A stretch of 64,000 nucleotides of DNA. Origin: Allobosea sp. CRIB-10. Lineage in GTDB: Bacteria > Pseudomonadota > Alphaproteobacteria > Rhizobiales > Beijerinckiaceae. Shown in pieces: positions 1 to 14,994 of the stretch. Position 1 is the stretch's first letter; each line of letters starts with the position of its first letter. The translations under genes were made by a program, and so were the position numbers. The stretch covers positions 81,329 through 145,328 of the forward strand of contig NZ_FOKP01000016.1 in assembly GCF_900112185.1 (NCBI RefSeq), in the 5' to 3' direction. The notes under the pieces were generated by a model. The model was not told the DNA's origin and did not search any database. It saw only the letters and a program-made list of their open reading frames with translations.

Positions 1-1658
<1,658 letters not shown>

Positions 1659-1696
1659 TCAAGGGAAACCGCCCTGCCCGACCTTTGATCCATCGG

Positions 1697-1718
1697 CCGG
1701 CGGCGCCACTGCCGCCGG
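1697..1718 (-). other. Stem-loop in the rpoB-rpoC spacer
   Basis: The 129-bp spacer between rpoB and rpoC holds an inverted repeat with 8-bp GC-only arms (CCGGCGGC / GCCGCCGG) and a 6-nt loop. A smaller one (CGCCC-TTGC-GGGCG) lies next to the rpoB stop. There is no U-run, so this is unlikely to be a terminator; a processing or stability element is the likelier role (inference). Confidence 0.4.
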
Positions 1719-1760
1719 CATGAGTAACGAACGCCGTCGCGCCCTTGCGGGCGTGACGCC

Positions 1761-5879
<4,119 letters not shown>

Positions 5880-6045
5880 CATGTTCCTCGCAATCTCGGA
5901 CGGCTCACCCGGGGGTCCGGGCCTTGGCGGAACGGGCCGCCGGGTGAGCCGCTCGGCGCTCATGCGCGCCGACGTTCAAACTGGATCGACCTGCATCATG
6001 GCAGGCCCTGCACCACGTCGCTCCGGTTGCCGGAAACGACGCAAC

Positions 6046-6075
6046 AGCCCCGGAGGCGGCGAGCCGCCCCGGGAC
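6046..6075 (-). other. GC-rich hairpin in the rplL-rpoB spacer
   Basis: An imperfect inverted repeat lies in the ~240-bp gap between rplL and rpoB, with arms built on CCCGGGGCGGC and GCCGCCTCCGGG. In enterobacteria this gap holds a partial attenuator and an RNase III site that lower rpoBC expression relative to rplJL. The position here is equivalent, but no U-run follows, so the role is inferred from position only. Confidence 0.4.
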
Positions 6076-6118
6076 TGTCCTTGTCGACTAGATACGGACC
6101 GGCATCAGCCGGCCCGGC

Positions 6119-6502
<384 letters not shown>

Positions 6503-6553
6503 TGTTTAGCTTCCTGATGTAAGAGGTTCGAACGATTGAGGACTGTCGGCTGC

Positions 6554-7069
6554 TCAGGCAGCGTCCTTGTCGGCATATGCCTGGAACACGCGCGCGAGCT
6601 TCGCAGCAGGCGCGGTCGAGAGCTGGGCGATCTTGGTCGCAGGGGCCTGCAGGAGGCCGAGCAACTTGGCGCGCAGTTCGTCGAGCGAGGGCATCGTGGC
6701 CAGAGCCTTGACACCATCGGGGTTCAGGGCGGTCTTGCCCATCGCGCCGCCGAGGATGACGAGCTTGTCGTTCTCCTTGGCGAAGGCGGTGGCGACCTTC
6801 GGCGCCGCGACCGGATCGCTGGAATAGGCGATCAGGGTGGGACCCGTCAGCAGCTTGCTGATGGACGCGACGTCGGTGCCTTCAAGAGCGATCTTGGCCA
6901 GCCGGTTCTTTGCGACCTTCACGGTGGCGCCATTGGCCTTCATCTCGCGACGAAGCTTCTGGAACTGGGCCACCGTCAAGCCCGCATAGTGGGCCACGAC
7001 AACGACCGACGTCTTCGAGAAGACGTCGTTCAGTGACGCGACGGCATCAGATTTTGCCGCTTTATCCAC
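6554..7069 (-). CDS. rplJ: 50S ribosomal protein L10
   Basis: Ribosomal protein L10, which anchors the L7/L12 dimers at the stalk base. I place the start at a GTG ([10 protein letters not shown]), giving 171 residues, the usual alphaproteobacterial length. A GGAGAGAG Shine-Dalgarno sequence lies just upstream. The frame is open for 41 more codons, but that extension does not look like L10. The block [17 protein letters not shown] and the Ala-rich C-terminal L12-binding helix are typical. It shares a transcript with rplL and is preceded by a ~400-nt leader, as expected for L10 autoregulation. Confidence 0.96.
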   Translation of the reverse strand: MDKAAKSDAVASLNDVFSKTSVVVVAHYAGLTVAQFQKLRREMKANGATVKVAKNRLAKIALEGTDVASISKLLTGPTLIAYSSDPVAAPKVATAFAKENDKLVILGGAMGKTALNPDGVKALATMPSLDELRAKLLGLLQAPATKIAQLSTAPAAKLARVFQAYADKDAA

Positions 7070-7573
7070 TGGGCTCTCTCCGGTAGGCGACAGGCTTTGA
7101 GACCCGCCGCCAGTTGCACGTGCCGCTCTGGAAGTGGCCGGTTGACACCGACCCCTCACCGGAGCGACGCTCAGTGCCCTGTCCCCTGCCATGGCGTGAC
7201 GCCGTGATAGGGCGAGATGGTTCGAACCTCTTTCGGCACCCTTGGGCGCCGGAAAAGTTCTTGCACCGTCTATGCAGGCCTCTTGGCGAAATTATGCCCC
7301 CTGGCCGGAGCCAAAGGCGCACCTGCAGTCTCAGACAGGACTGGATGCCTGGCCTTCGGAGATCGCTCTCCTCGACCAAGACACCCATTCTTCGATGGCG
7401 AACCATCGAAAAACGCGAAAATGGACCTCCTCGTGCCAAGCACGCGGAAGCCCCGTCACTCATGGAAACGCGGATGAGGCTATAGACCCTCCCCCGGCTT
7501 CTGCCAAGTGGTAATCCTCGCGCCAAAGCGCAAGGTGGGGCCGCGACCGCCGCAAGAGCGATCGCCGCGCTAA
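7070..7573 (-). other. Untranslated leader of rplJL-rpoBC (no gene)
   Basis: About 500 bp without a credible gene separates rplA from rplJ. The short open frames on both strands have no recognisable protein content. A promoter at its upstream end implies a leader of roughly 400 nt. In E. coli the L10-L12 complex binds the leader of its own mRNA to repress translation, and the location here is the same. I could not fold it reliably by eye. Confidence 0.55.
7479..7507 (-). promoter_or_regulatory. Sigma-70 type promoter for rplJ-rplL-rpoB-rpoC
   Basis: On the minus strand TTGGCA (7507-7502) is followed after exactly 17 nt by TATAGC (7484-7479), close to the -35/-10 consensus. It lies 66 bp after the rplA stop and about 400 bp before the rplJ start, the position where a separate promoter for the L10 operon is found in other bacteria. 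Confidence 0.65.
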
Positions 7574-8272
7574 TCAGCCGCCGAGAACGGTGTTCGGCTC
7601 GATCTTGACGCCCGGACCCATGGTCGAGGAGATCGCGACGCGCTGGATATAGGTGCCCTTGGCGCCGGCCGGCTTCGCCTTCGAGACCGAATCGACGAAG
7701 GCCTTGATGTTCTCGCCGAGCTTGTCGGCGTCGAACGAGGCCTTGCCGACGGCGGCGTGGACGATGCCCGCCTTCTCGACGCGGAACTCGACCGAGCCGC
7801 CCTTCGAGGCGGCGACGGCGGCGGTCAGGTCCATGGTGACCGTGCCGACGCGCGGGTTCGGCATCAGGCCGCGCGGGCCCAGCACCTTACCGAGACGGCC
7901 GACCAGGCCCATCATGTCCGGGGTCGCGATGCAGCGGTCGAAATTGATTTCGCCCTTCTGCACGGTCTCGACCAGATCCTCGGCGCCGACGATGTCGGCA
8001 CCGGCCTTCTTGGCCTCCTCGGCCTTGGCGCCGCGGGCGAAGACGGCGACGCGCAGCGTGCGGCCCGAGCCGTTCGGCAGGTTGCAGACGCCGCGGACCA
8101 TCTGATCGGCGTGACGCGGATCGACGCCGAGATTCATCGCGATCTCGACGGTCTCGTCGAACTTGGCGTTGGCGCGGGCCTTGACCATCGCGACGGCCTC
8201 GGCGAGCGGGTAGAGCTTGATGCGGTCGATGCCTTCACGGCCCTTGACGACGCGCTTTCCGACATGTGCCAT
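7574..8272 (-). CDS. rplA: 50S ribosomal protein L1
   Basis: 232-residue ribosomal protein L1. The start at [17 protein letters not shown] is chosen over an in-frame extension of 18 codons because it matches the family N-terminus and has a GGGGGAA ribosome-binding site. Conserved blocks include [35 protein letters not shown] (RNA-binding loop) and the C-terminal [12 protein letters not shown]1 binds 23S rRNA at the E-site stalk and represses its own rplKA mRNA in enterobacteria. It follows rplK by 13 bp. Confidence 0.97.
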   Translation of the reverse strand: MAHVGKRVVKGREGIDRIKLYPLAEAVAMVKARANAKFDETVEIAMNLGVDPRHADQMVRGVCNLPNGSGRTLRVAVFARGAKAEEAKKAGADIVGAEDLVETVQKGEINFDRCIATPDMMGLVGRLGKVLGPRGLMPNPRVGTVTMDLTAAVAASKGGSVEFRVEKAGIVHAAVGKASFDADKLGENIKAFVDSVSKAKPAGAKGTYIQRVAISSTMGPGVKIEPNTVLGG

Positions 8273-8285
8273 TGTCAGTTCCCCC

Positions 8286-8717
8286 TCAGCCCACGACTTC
8301 CAGGCCCATGGAACGGGCCGAGCCACGGATCATCGCCACCGCCGAATCGACGTTGTCGCAGTTGAGATCGGCCATCTTCTTCTCGGCGATCTCCTTGAGC
8401 TGAGCCGACGTGACCTTGCCGACATTGCCGCCCTTGCCCGGAGTCTTCGAACCCGAGGTCAGGCCGGCGGCCTTCTTCAGCCAGTACGAGACCGGCGGCT
8501 GCTTCATCTCGAAGGTGAAGGAGCGATCCTGATAGGCGGTGATGATCACCGGGATCGGCATGCCCTTTTCCATCTGCGCGGTCTTCGCATTGAAGGCCTT
8601 GCAGAATTCCATGATGTTGAGGCCGCGCTGACCGAGCGCGGGACCGATCGGCGGCGACGGATTGGCCGCGCCCGCCGGAACCTGAAGCTTCACGTAGCCC
8701 GTGATCTTCTTTGCCAT
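8286..8717 (-). CDS. rplK: 50S ribosomal protein L11
   Basis: 143-residue L11 with the proline-rich N-terminal signature ([20 protein letters not shown]) that forms the thiostrepton and stringent-factor interface, and the C-terminal rRNA-binding domain ([31 protein letters not shown]). It starts the rplKA pair. In most bacteria it directly follows nusG; here roughly 4.4 kb of unrelated genes intervene, so it must be transcribed from its own promoter or from the upstream ribbon-helix-helix gene. Confidence 0.98.
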   Translation of the reverse strand: MAKKITGYVKLQVPAGAANPSPPIGPALGQRGLNIMEFCKAFNAKTAQMEKGMPIPVIITAYQDRSFTFEMKQPPVSYWLKKAAGLTSGSKTPGKGGNVGKVTSAQLKEIAEKKMADLNCDNVDSAVAMIRGSARSMGLEVVG

Positions 8718-8872
8718 GATGGCTGCTCCTGTCGTCCGCCCCGGTGCCGACCGGAACGACGACGCCCCGCCCGCGAGCTGCTATCGCTCCGGATCGGGGT
8801 GTTGCAGGGCGTGGTGCGACGAGGAACTCCGGCTGGCTGACCGGCACGCCTCCCACGCATGTGAGGGCCGCC

Positions 8873-9289
8873 CTATGGCACAGGACGCTCCGAAAGGGAA
8901 GCCCCGGATGCGCTCGCGCGCTGCGGAGAGCGTGGCGCAGGCGCGAGCCGCCGCGCCTCGCGCGCCAGGATGCCGTCCGCATCGAGCTCTCGGATCGAGC
9001 GGTCGAGCTCGCGCGGCACTTCGCCGGCGAGCTGCAGCATCAGGTAGCGGCCGCAGCAGACGCGCAGGAAAGAGGCGAAGTTCTCGCCATCGCCATGGGT
9101 CTCGATCAGCTCGCCATGCAGCCTGGCAAGGAGCTGTCCGAGGCTCATGCCGTCACGGCCGGCGATTTCTTCCAACACCCGCCAATACAGGTTTTCGAGC
9201 CGCACGCTGGTCGAGAAGCCGTTGAGCCGCACCGATTTCAGGCGCGTGCGCCAGAGATCAGCATCGGCATTGATGAAGAGCTTGCACAT
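8873..9289 (-). CDS. Ribbon-helix-helix domain protein
   Basis: 138-residue protein whose first ~85 residues resemble the alphaproteobacterial ribbon-helix-helix family (RHH_4 type). A short beta strand (KSVRLNGFSTSVRLENLYWRV) is followed by helices (LEEIAGRDGMSLGQLLARLH, FASFLRVCCGRYLMLQ). Such proteins are small DNA-binding regulators of mostly unknown targets. The C-terminus is basic, Ala/Arg/Ser-rich and probably disordered. It lies 155 bp upstream of rplK on the same strand, so cotranscription with rplKA is possible. No promoter was obvious. Confidence 0.75.
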   Translation of the reverse strand: MCKLFINADADLWRTRLKSVRLNGFSTSVRLENLYWRVLEEIAGRDGMSLGQLLARLHGELIETHGDGENFASFLRVCCGRYLMLQLAGEVPRELDRSIRELDADGILAREARRLAPAPRSPQRASASGASLSERPVP

Positions 9290-9367
9290 GGCGCCCTCCC
9301 CGTGCGCAACCGCCGCACATCACAGCGCGGCGTTCCGCCAAGCATTCTACGGCCTGGATAGCCGGGC

Positions 9368-9970
9368 TCAAGCAGCGTGGCGCAGCCCGCCATGGCTGAT
9401 CTGCGTGCCGAGCACGGCCAGGAACTGGGAGAGCCAGGCCGGGTGCGCCGGCCAGGCCGGGGCCGTGACCAGATTGCCGTCGGTCGTCGCCGCATCGATC
9501 GCGATGTCGGCATAGCGCCCGCCGGCGAGCTCGACCTCGGGGCTGCAGGCCGGATAGGCCGAGCAGCTGCGCCCTTTCAGCACATCGGCGGCGGCGAGGA
9601 TCTGCGCTCCGTGGCAGATCGCGGCGACCGGCTTGTTTGCCTCGAAGAAGTGCCGGACGATTCCGATCACCTGCTTGTTCAGGCGCAGATATTCCGGCGC
9701 CCGGCCGCCCGGCAGCACCAGCGCGTCGTACGCGGCCGCATCGACATCGGCGAAGCTGGAGTTGAGCGTAAAATTGTGACCGCGCTTCTCCGAATAGGTC
9801 TGCTGGCCCTTGAAATCATGGATCGAGGTCGCGACGCTCTCCCCCTTGGCCTTGTCGGGGCAGACGGCGTCGACCTTGTGGCCGACCGCGAGCAGGGCCT
9901 GAAACGGCACCATGATCTCGTAGTCCTCGCCGAAATCGCCGACGATCATCAAAATGCGCTTGCCGCTCAT
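9368..9970 (-). CDS. DJ-1/PfpI family protein
   Basis: Single-domain DJ-1/PfpI (class I glutamine amidotransferase-like) protein of about 200 residues. The nucleophile elbow AICHGAQ places the reactive cysteine at residue 109 with the following histidine, and a conserved glutamate (residue 15, GDFGEDYE) can activate the thiol. The motif [13 protein letters not shown] is typical. Family members are proteases, glyoxalases or deglycases; the exact substrate cannot be told from sequence. Two adjacent ATGs follow a GGAGG; the second is chosen for better spacing. Confidence 0.85.
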   Translation of the reverse strand: MSGKRILMIVGDFGEDYEIMVPFQALLAVGHKVDAVCPDKAKGESVATSIHDFKGQQTYSEKRGHNFTLNSSFADVDAAAYDALVLPGGRAPEYLRLNKQVIGIVRHFFEANKPVAAICHGAQILAAADVLKGRSCSAYPACSPEVELAGGRYADIAIDAATTDGNLVTAPAWPAHPAWLSQFLAVLGTQISHGGLRHAA

Positions 9971-10129
9971 CATTGTCCTCCCTGGCATCCGGTTGTGGAT
10001 CGCAAGGATAGGCGCGGCGCAGGCGGCGCGGGTGTTATCCAGTTAACGCAGCGTGGCGAACCGCTGCCGCAGATGGTCTCCCGCCCGTCAGGAACGGGCT
10101 CCGGTCGTGCATTGTCTGGAGACCGGTCC

Positions 10130-10843
10130 ATGATCCGCCCTCCGCAAGCCCAGCCCAGATGGATGTCCATGGCAACTGACGTGAGAACGACGCCGCGCCG
10201 CCGCACCACCGGGCTGCGGCAGTTTCTCGATCCCGAGCTGCAGCGCGACTGGATCGAAGGCAAGGCGGACCTGGCCGACGCTGAGGAGCGCTCGGAATCG
10301 CTCGAACTGCGCTTCAAATACCTCCCGCGCTTCCAGAAGCTGCTGCGTCGCCCGCAGGCGCAGGACGTTCTGGAGATTCTCTCGCTCTACGGCCGGAACT
10401 GCATCCCCATTCCGCGCAGGAGCGAGCGTCAGTATTGGTCGGTGTCCTGCCTGCCATCGACATCGGACAAGCCGCTCACCCGCGTGAATGCGAGCTGGAT
10501 GGAGCTTTTCACGCTTTATGCGGACGGCGAAGGCATTCGAGCCAGAGCCCTGGTGCATCTCTCGGACTTCACCACCGACCATTCGGCTGTGCAGGACCGT
10601 CTGGACGGGGCTCTTCTCGAGCGCAGCGTCGAGACGCCGGACGATGTCGGCTATTTCTTCACGCGCAGCGCGGACATGTTCGGCATCAATGTACGGGGCG
10701 CCGCCTCGATCCGCCGGTTCCTTGCAGAGCGCCGCGTGCTGAGCGCCATTCGGACCTTCAACCTGACGCATATGAACAGGGGCCGGAACGCCTACCAGGC
10801 GAGTCACTGCTACAGCCTGGCGGACCATATGCTCGCAAATTGA
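10130..10843 (+). CDS. Hypothetical protein, function unknown
   Basis: 237-residue protein that I do not recognise. The start follows TGGAGAC by 8 nt; in-frame ATGs at 10163 and 10169 are alternatives. An Arg-rich N-terminus leads into a helical region (RFKYLPRFQKLLRRPQAQDVLEILSLYGRNC). The centre (RQYWSVSCLPSTSDKPLTRVNASWMELFTLY) has an alternating pattern compatible with a small mixed alpha/beta ligand domain. No signal peptide or membrane helix is visible. It is the only plus-strand gene in the first 17 kb and shows codon use like its neighbours. A stress or sensory role would be guesswork. Confidence 0.7.
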   Translation: MIRPPQAQPRWMSMATDVRTTPRRRTTGLRQFLDPELQRDWIEGKADLADAEERSESLELRFKYLPRFQKLLRRPQAQDVLEILSLYGRNCIPIPRRSERQYWSVSCLPSTSDKPLTRVNASWMELFTLYADGEGIRARALVHLSDFTTDHSAVQDRLDGALLERSVETPDDVGYFFTRSADMFGINVRGAASIRRFLAERRVLSAIRTFNLTHMNRGRNAYQASHCYSLADHMLAN

Positions 10844-10855
10844 GTTGATGCAGGC

Positions 10856-11386
10856 TCAGTCGGCCTTGGCGTCCCGGGTCAGGTAGTCGCCGAGCGCCAC
10901 GCCGATATGGACAACCACCAGCGCGATCAGGCCGAAGGCGAACCAGGCATGGATCGTCAGCAGCAGCTCGGCATGGCCGGCCTCCGGCGACCAGATCTCC
11001 GGCAGGGAGAGACCGAAGAGCAGCTGCCGCGCACCGAAGCCGGAGGCGCCGGCCCAGCCCAGCAGCGGCACGATCAGCAGGCCGAGATAGAGCAGCCCAT
11101 GCACCAGCCGGCTCGCCGCGCCCCTCTGCCAGCGGCCGGAGAGTTGCGCGAACAGGCGGTAGCCGATGCGGACCAGCACGAGGCAGAGCAGCAGGGCGCC
11201 GGTGGTCTTGTGGGCGAGATAGAGCAGATCGGCGACATGGCCTTCGCCGATTTGCTTCATCATCACGCCGGTGCCGAACAGGCCAAGCACCAGCGCCGCG
11301 GTCAGCCAGTGCAGCGCCTGGGCGATGATCGGCAGGGACGGCGCAGCCACCGTCTTCGCCTCGCCTCCTGGAATCGCCATGCTCAT
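10856..11386 (-). CDS. Cytochrome b561-type membrane protein
   Basis: 176-residue membrane protein with four predicted helices and the cytochrome b561 (COG3038) pattern: histidines in [35 protein letters not shown] and [23 protein letters not shown] that can ligate two haems. Such proteins pass electrons across the inner membrane, often from quinol to a periplasmic partner. The ATG overlaps the stop codon of the upstream chemoreceptor gene in an ATGA arrangement, so the two are translationally coupled, an unusual pairing that suggests a redox-linked signal. Confidence 0.88.
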   Translation of the reverse strand: MSMAIPGGEAKTVAAPSLPIIAQALHWLTAALVLGLFGTGVMMKQIGEGHVADLLYLAHKTTGALLLCLVLVRIGYRLFAQLSGRWQRGAASRLVHGLLYLGLLIVPLLGWAGASGFGARQLLFGLSLPEIWSPEAGHAELLLTIHAWFAFGLIALVVVHIGVALGDYLTRDAKAD

Positions 11387-12981
11387 GCGCCCACCAGCTC
11401 CCTGCGCGTGATGAAGCCGTCGACCGCCTGCCGCAGCTCCGCGGCCTGCCGGTCGAGATCGGCCGAGGCAGCGGTGACCGAGCCGGCGGTCTGGCGCCAG
11501 CTCGCCAGCGTGCCGGCGAGCTGCTCGACCTGCTCGGCGACGAGCCTGACATCCCCTGCCGTCCGCATCGTCGCCTCGCTGATCGAGCGCGAGCCGACAT
11601 CCTGGCGCGCGGTCAGTTCGGCGATCGAGAGCGCCGCCTTGTCGACTTTCTCGACCGAGGTCACCAGCGCGCCGACGCGCATGGTGATGCGCTGGGCCGC
11701 GATATTGATCTGATCCAGCCCCTTGCGGACATCGTCGGTCGCCTCGGCGGTGCGGTGCGCCAGCTGTTTCACCTCGCCGGCGACGACGGCGAAGCCCCTG
11801 CCCGCCTCGCCGGCTCGCGCCGCCTCGATGGTGGCGTTCAGCGCGAGCAGGTTGGTCTGGCTGGCGACGGCCCCGATGACGTCGATCACCCTGACGATCT
11901 TGCCGACCGCCTCGCACAGGACCACCGTATCGGCGGTGGCCTCGTCGACCAGCGCCTTCGCCGCGTCGGCGACGTCGGAGGTGCGCTGCGCCTCGCTGGC
12001 CGCCGTGGCGAGCAGCGACGACACCTCGGTGATCGCGCCGGCGACGTGATCGACATGGCCGGAGACGCGCTGCGTCGACTGCGTCGCCGCCCCGGCTCGC
12101 TCGTCGACCACGCCGGAAAGCTGCGCGAATTCACCGGCTGCCTGGGACAGGCGGGAGCCGTGCTGCTCCAGAGCCTGGGCGATCAGGGCGATCCGCTCCT
12201 GGAAAGCGGCGTTGCGCGCCTGGGCGGCCTCCTGCCGCGCGACCTCGCCCGACAGCACCGCGACGCGCGCCCGGGCGGCTTCCTGCTCGGCCTCCCGTCC
12301 ATGCAGATGCGCCAGCAATGCCTGGCCGAGCATGCCGATCTCGTCACGCCGCATGGCGAGCTTGTCGAGTTCGCCATCCTGCTGCCGGCTTTCCGCCAGG
12401 GCCCGCGCCATGCCGGTGATCGGGCGGACCAGCCAGCGATGCTCCAGCACCACGATGAAGATCAGGCTGAACAGCCCCAGCAGCGACAGCAGGACCTTGT
12501 TCTGATGCGCGCTCTCGACATGGTGCGACAGGCTGGCGCTCAGCCGGCCGATCTCCTCGCCGAGCCCGCGCCGCAAAGCCGAGCGCTTGTCGGCGATCAC
12601 CCTGAGCTCGGCCCGGGCGGTGGCGATGTCCGGGGCCTCGCGCATCGCCAGGGCGCGCCCCGCGATCGTCAGCGCATCGACCTCCAGCTTGCCGTCCAAC
12701 CGGCTGGCGATGTCCTCGGCGCCGATCGCGAGCACCTCCAAGTCGGGCGGCTCGGCTCGGGTGCCCGAGAAGATCGCGACGCTGATGCGCTCGAAGACCA
12801 TCGTCGTCGCTTCGAGGCGCCGGGCGAGGTCGCTCTGCGCCGCCAGGGCCTGCGTGAAGCCGTTGAGCTTGCGCGAGCCGACCAGCTCGGTCGCGACATA
12901 AAGGCAGGAGAGCGCGCCGAGCAGCACGCCCCACAGCGCCAAACGCTGTCCGACCGTCGCCTTGAATGTTCTGGGAAACAT
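11383..12981 (-). CDS. Methyl-accepting chemotaxis protein
   Basis: Chemoreceptor of about 532 residues. TM1 ([20 protein letters not shown]) is followed by a ~130-residue helical periplasmic sensor, TM2 ([18 protein letters not shown]), a HAMP region ([15 protein letters not shown]), a coiled coil, and the highly conserved signalling tip ([28 protein letters not shown] is the family hallmark, interrupted here only by my shortening). The tip docks CheA/CheW. A GTG 36 nt upstream (13017) is an alternative start. It follows the nusG terminator and must have its own promoter. Coupled downstream to a cytochrome b561 gene. Confidence 0.92.
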   Translation of the reverse strand: MFPRTFKATVGQRLALWGVLLGALSCLYVATELVGSRKLNGFTQALAAQSDLARRLEATTMVFERISVAIFSGTRAEPPDLEVLAIGAEDIASRLDGKLEVDALTIAGRALAMREAPDIATARAELRVIADKRSALRRGLGEEIGRLSASLSHHVESAHQNKVLLSLLGLFSLIFIVVLEHRWLVRPITGMARALAESRQQDGELDKLAMRRDEIGMLGQALLAHLHGREAEQEAARARVAVLSGEVARQEAAQARNAAFQERIALIAQALEQHGSRLSQAAGEFAQLSGVVDERAGAATQSTQRVSGHVDHVAGAITEVSSLLATAASEAQRTSDVADAAKALVDEATADTVVLCEAVGKIVRVIDVIGAVASQTNLLALNATIEAARAGEAGRGFAVVAGEVKQLAHRTAEATDDVRKGLDQINIAAQRITMRVGALVTSVEKVDKAALSIAELTARQDVGSRSISEATMRTAGDVRLVAEQVEQLAGTLASWRQTAGSVTAASADLDRQAAELRQAVDGFITRRELVGA

Positions 12982-13054
12982 GCCCGCCCGCGTCGATAGC
13001 CGGCGGGACAATGTCACACACGCCTGAAGGAGGCGTTAACTACGAGATTCACGC

Positions 13055-13082
13055 AAAAAGGGTGCCGTCTCCGGCACCCTTT
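13055..13082 (-). terminator. Rho-independent terminator of secE-nusG
   Basis: On the minus strand a perfect 11-bp stem (AAAGGGTGCCG / CGGCACCCTTT) with a GAGA tetraloop is followed by further T residues, giving TTTTT. It lies 26 bp after the nusG stop. This is a canonical intrinsic terminator and explains why nusG is not continuous with rplK here. Confidence 0.92.
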
Positions 13083-13108
13083 GGCATTGTCTCGACCTGA
13101 GTCTAGCC

Positions 13109-13642
13109 TCAGAGCTTCTCGACCTGGCCGTATTCCAGCTCGACCGGCGTGGCGCGGCCGAAGATCGAGACCGCGACCTTGAGGCGGGCGCGAGCATGGT
13201 CGACATCCTCGACGACGCCGTTGAACGAGGCGAACGGGCCATCGGCGACCTTCACCTGCTCGCCGACCTCGAACACCACCGTCGGCTTCGGCCGCTCGAT
13301 GCCCTCGGCGACCTGGCCCTTGATCCGCATCGCCTCGTGCTCGGGGATCGGCATCGGCTTGGCCTTGTCGGCGCCGAGGAAGCCGGTGACCTTGGGCGTG
13401 TTCTTGATGAGGTGGTAGACCTCGTCGGTCATCTCGCACTTCACCAGGACATAGCCCGGGAAGAACTTGCGCTCGGTGTCGACCTTGCGGCCGCGGCGGA
13501 CCTCGACGACCTTCTCGGTCGGAACCAGCACTTCATCGAACTTGTCGGAGAGGTTGCGCTGCGCGGCCTGGTCCTTGATCGACTGCGCGACCTTGTTCTC
13601 GAAGTTGGAGTAAGCGTGGACGATATACCAGCGGGTGCTCAC
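13109..13642 (-). CDS. nusG: Transcription termination/antitermination protein NusG
   Basis: 177-residue NusG with the N-terminal NGN domain (RWYIVHAYSNFENKVAQSI, RKFFPGYVLVKCEM) that binds RNA polymerase beta' and the C-terminal KOW domain (VGEQVKVADGPFASFNGVVEDV) that contacts Rho or ribosomal S10. It sits 16 bp downstream of secE, the near-universal pair, and is followed at once by a strong intrinsic terminator. Confidence 0.97.
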   Translation of the reverse strand: MSTRWYIVHAYSNFENKVAQSIKDQAAQRNLSDKFDEVLVPTEKVVEVRRGRKVDTERKFFPGYVLVKCEMTDEVYHLIKNTPKVTGFLGADKAKPMPIPEHEAMRIKGQVAEGIERPKPTVVFEVGEQVKVADGPFASFNGVVEDVDHARARLKVAVSIFGRATPVELEYGQVEKL

Positions 13643-13658
13643 GTTCGTATGCTTTCGT

Positions 13659-13853
13659 TCAACGCGCGCCGAGGATGAGGGCGAGCCCCCAGCGGATGAC
13701 CGTATCGGTGAAGAGGAAGAACAGGCTCGACATCAGCACCATCAACAGCACGAGACCGGTGGTGATCAGCGTCTCGCGGCGCGAGGGCCAGGTCACCTTG
13801 TTGGCTTCGTTGCGCACTTCCTGCAGGAACTGGAAGGGATTCGTCTTCGCCAT
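13659..13853 (-). CDS. secE: Preprotein translocase subunit SecE
   Basis: 64-residue SecE of the short single-helix type. It begins MAKTNPFQFLQEVRNEANKV, carries the conserved amphipathic segment ending TWPSRRE, and ends in one transmembrane helix (TTGLVLLMVLMSSLFFLFTDTVI). It clamps SecY in the SecYEG translocon. The frame is open upstream for 45 codons, but the chosen ATG matches the family N-terminus. It forms an operon with nusG. Confidence 0.96.
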   Translation of the reverse strand: MAKTNPFQFLQEVRNEANKVTWPSRRETLITTGLVLLMVLMSSLFFLFTDTVIRWGLALILGAR

Positions 13854-14010
13854 CGGGCTCGTCACCTCGGTTCCGGATCGTCGCTTTGGAGCTGCGATTC
13901 GGTGGTCCTGAAAGATTCGCGGCGCGGGGCTCAGGGAGCCGCGCGCCGTCGTTAAGGGCTTCTTACAACGCGATTGCCCGCTCGCCAAGCGGTTTTGACT
14001 CAGGCCCGGC

Positions 14011-14742
14011 TCAGGGCTTCTCGGCGGCGATCAGCAGGAAGGCCGGGCGCTCGCGCTCCCTGGCCCAGTCCGGCTCGGCGGCGACCTGCTCGGGCGTTGG
14101 CCCCCATTCCTCGACATGCCGCAAACTGAGGCCGAGCCCGATCAGCTGGTTGAGATAGCTCGCCAGCGTGCGGTGCTGCTTGACCACACCCTCGGCCAGC
14201 CAGTCGGTGACGCGGCGGCCCTCCTGGAGATAGGCGCCGACCGGCCAGACCGGCAGACCCGATTGGTCCTCGCCCCATGTCTGGTGGCGCGGGGCCGTCA
14301 TGATCGGATGCTCGACCGAGAAGACAAGGCGTCCGCCCGGCTTCAGCGCCTGCGCGACGCGGCCGAACACCGCCGGCAGGTCGACGAGGTAGTGGAAGGC
14401 GAGCGAGGAATAGACGAGGTCGAAGCGCTCCACCGGCGGCTGGTAGCTTTCGAGATCGGCCTGCTCGTAGCGGACGCTTCCAGCCGACGTTTCCGCCATC
14501 GCCCGCGCCAGCATGCGCTCGGAGACGTCGACGCCGACGGTTTCAGCCGCGCCCTCGCCGGCCACGAAGCGGCAGAACCAGCCGAAGCCGCAGCCGAGAT
14601 CAAGGACACTCGCCCCTGCGAGCGAAGGCAGCAACGCGCGCAGCGCCGGCCATTCCGGCGCACCGTCGAGCCCGCGCTGCGAGCGCGGCAACTGGCTGTA
14701 GTTCTGGAAGAAGCCGGCGTCGTCGTAGATGTTCTGGGTCAT
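14011..14742 (-). CDS. Class I SAM-dependent methyltransferase
   Basis: 243-residue methyltransferase of the UbiE/COQ5-like Methyltransf_11 type. The SAM-binding motif I is VLDLGCGFGWFCRFV, the acidic motif after strand 2 is VGVDVSERML, and motif III/IV regions (FDLVYSSLAFHYLVDL, LKPGGRLVFSVEHPI) are clear. The substrate is unknown; the EHPI motif is common in a family of small-molecule methyltransferases. It lies between tRNA-Trp and secE, starting only 19 nt after the tRNA 3' end, so it may be read through from the tRNA promoter. Its Shine-Dalgarno sequence is weak. Confidence 0.9.
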   Translation of the reverse strand: MTQNIYDDAGFFQNYSQLPRSQRGLDGAPEWPALRALLPSLAGASVLDLGCGFGWFCRFVAGEGAAETVGVDVSERMLARAMAETSAGSVRYEQADLESYQPPVERFDLVYSSLAFHYLVDLPAVFGRVAQALKPGGRLVFSVEHPIMTAPRHQTWGEDQSGLPVWPVGAYLQEGRRVTDWLAEGVVKQHRTLASYLNQLIGLGLSLRHVEEWGPTPEQVAAEPDWARERERPAFLLIAAEKP

Positions 14743-14761
14743 CGCGGATCTGACGGACGGC

Positions 14762-14837
14762 TGGCAGGGGCGGCAGGGCTCGAACCTGCGACACCCGGTT
14801 TTGGAGACCGGTACTCTACCAACTGAGCTACACCCCT
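14762..14837 (-). tRNA. tRNA-Trp (anticodon CCA)
   Basis: 76-nt tRNA including an encoded CCA end. The acceptor arms AGGGGTG and CGCCCCT pair, the D arm carries AGCTCAGTTGGTAGAGT, the anticodon loop is CTCCAAA (CCA, tryptophan), and the T arm has GGTTCGAGCC. Located upstream of secE-nusG, as in many Proteobacteria. Confidence 0.97.
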
Positions 14838-14994
14838 GTAGCGCCGGTTGCTTAGCCTGAACCCTGCCGGCTTTTCAAGTCGAAATCGTCAAGGCGGCGA
14901 CGGAAGTTGACTCAGTTCGTCAGCCCGCTGCGCCAAGCCCTTGGCGCAGCGGGACATCGCGTCTCGCAGCGAGCACGAAAGTCTGTGCGCAACG

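Noticed and set aside
7062..7526. 154-codon minus-strand frame and several plus-strand frames in the rplJ leader
   Set aside because: No family-like content, and the interval contains the rplJ promoter and leader.
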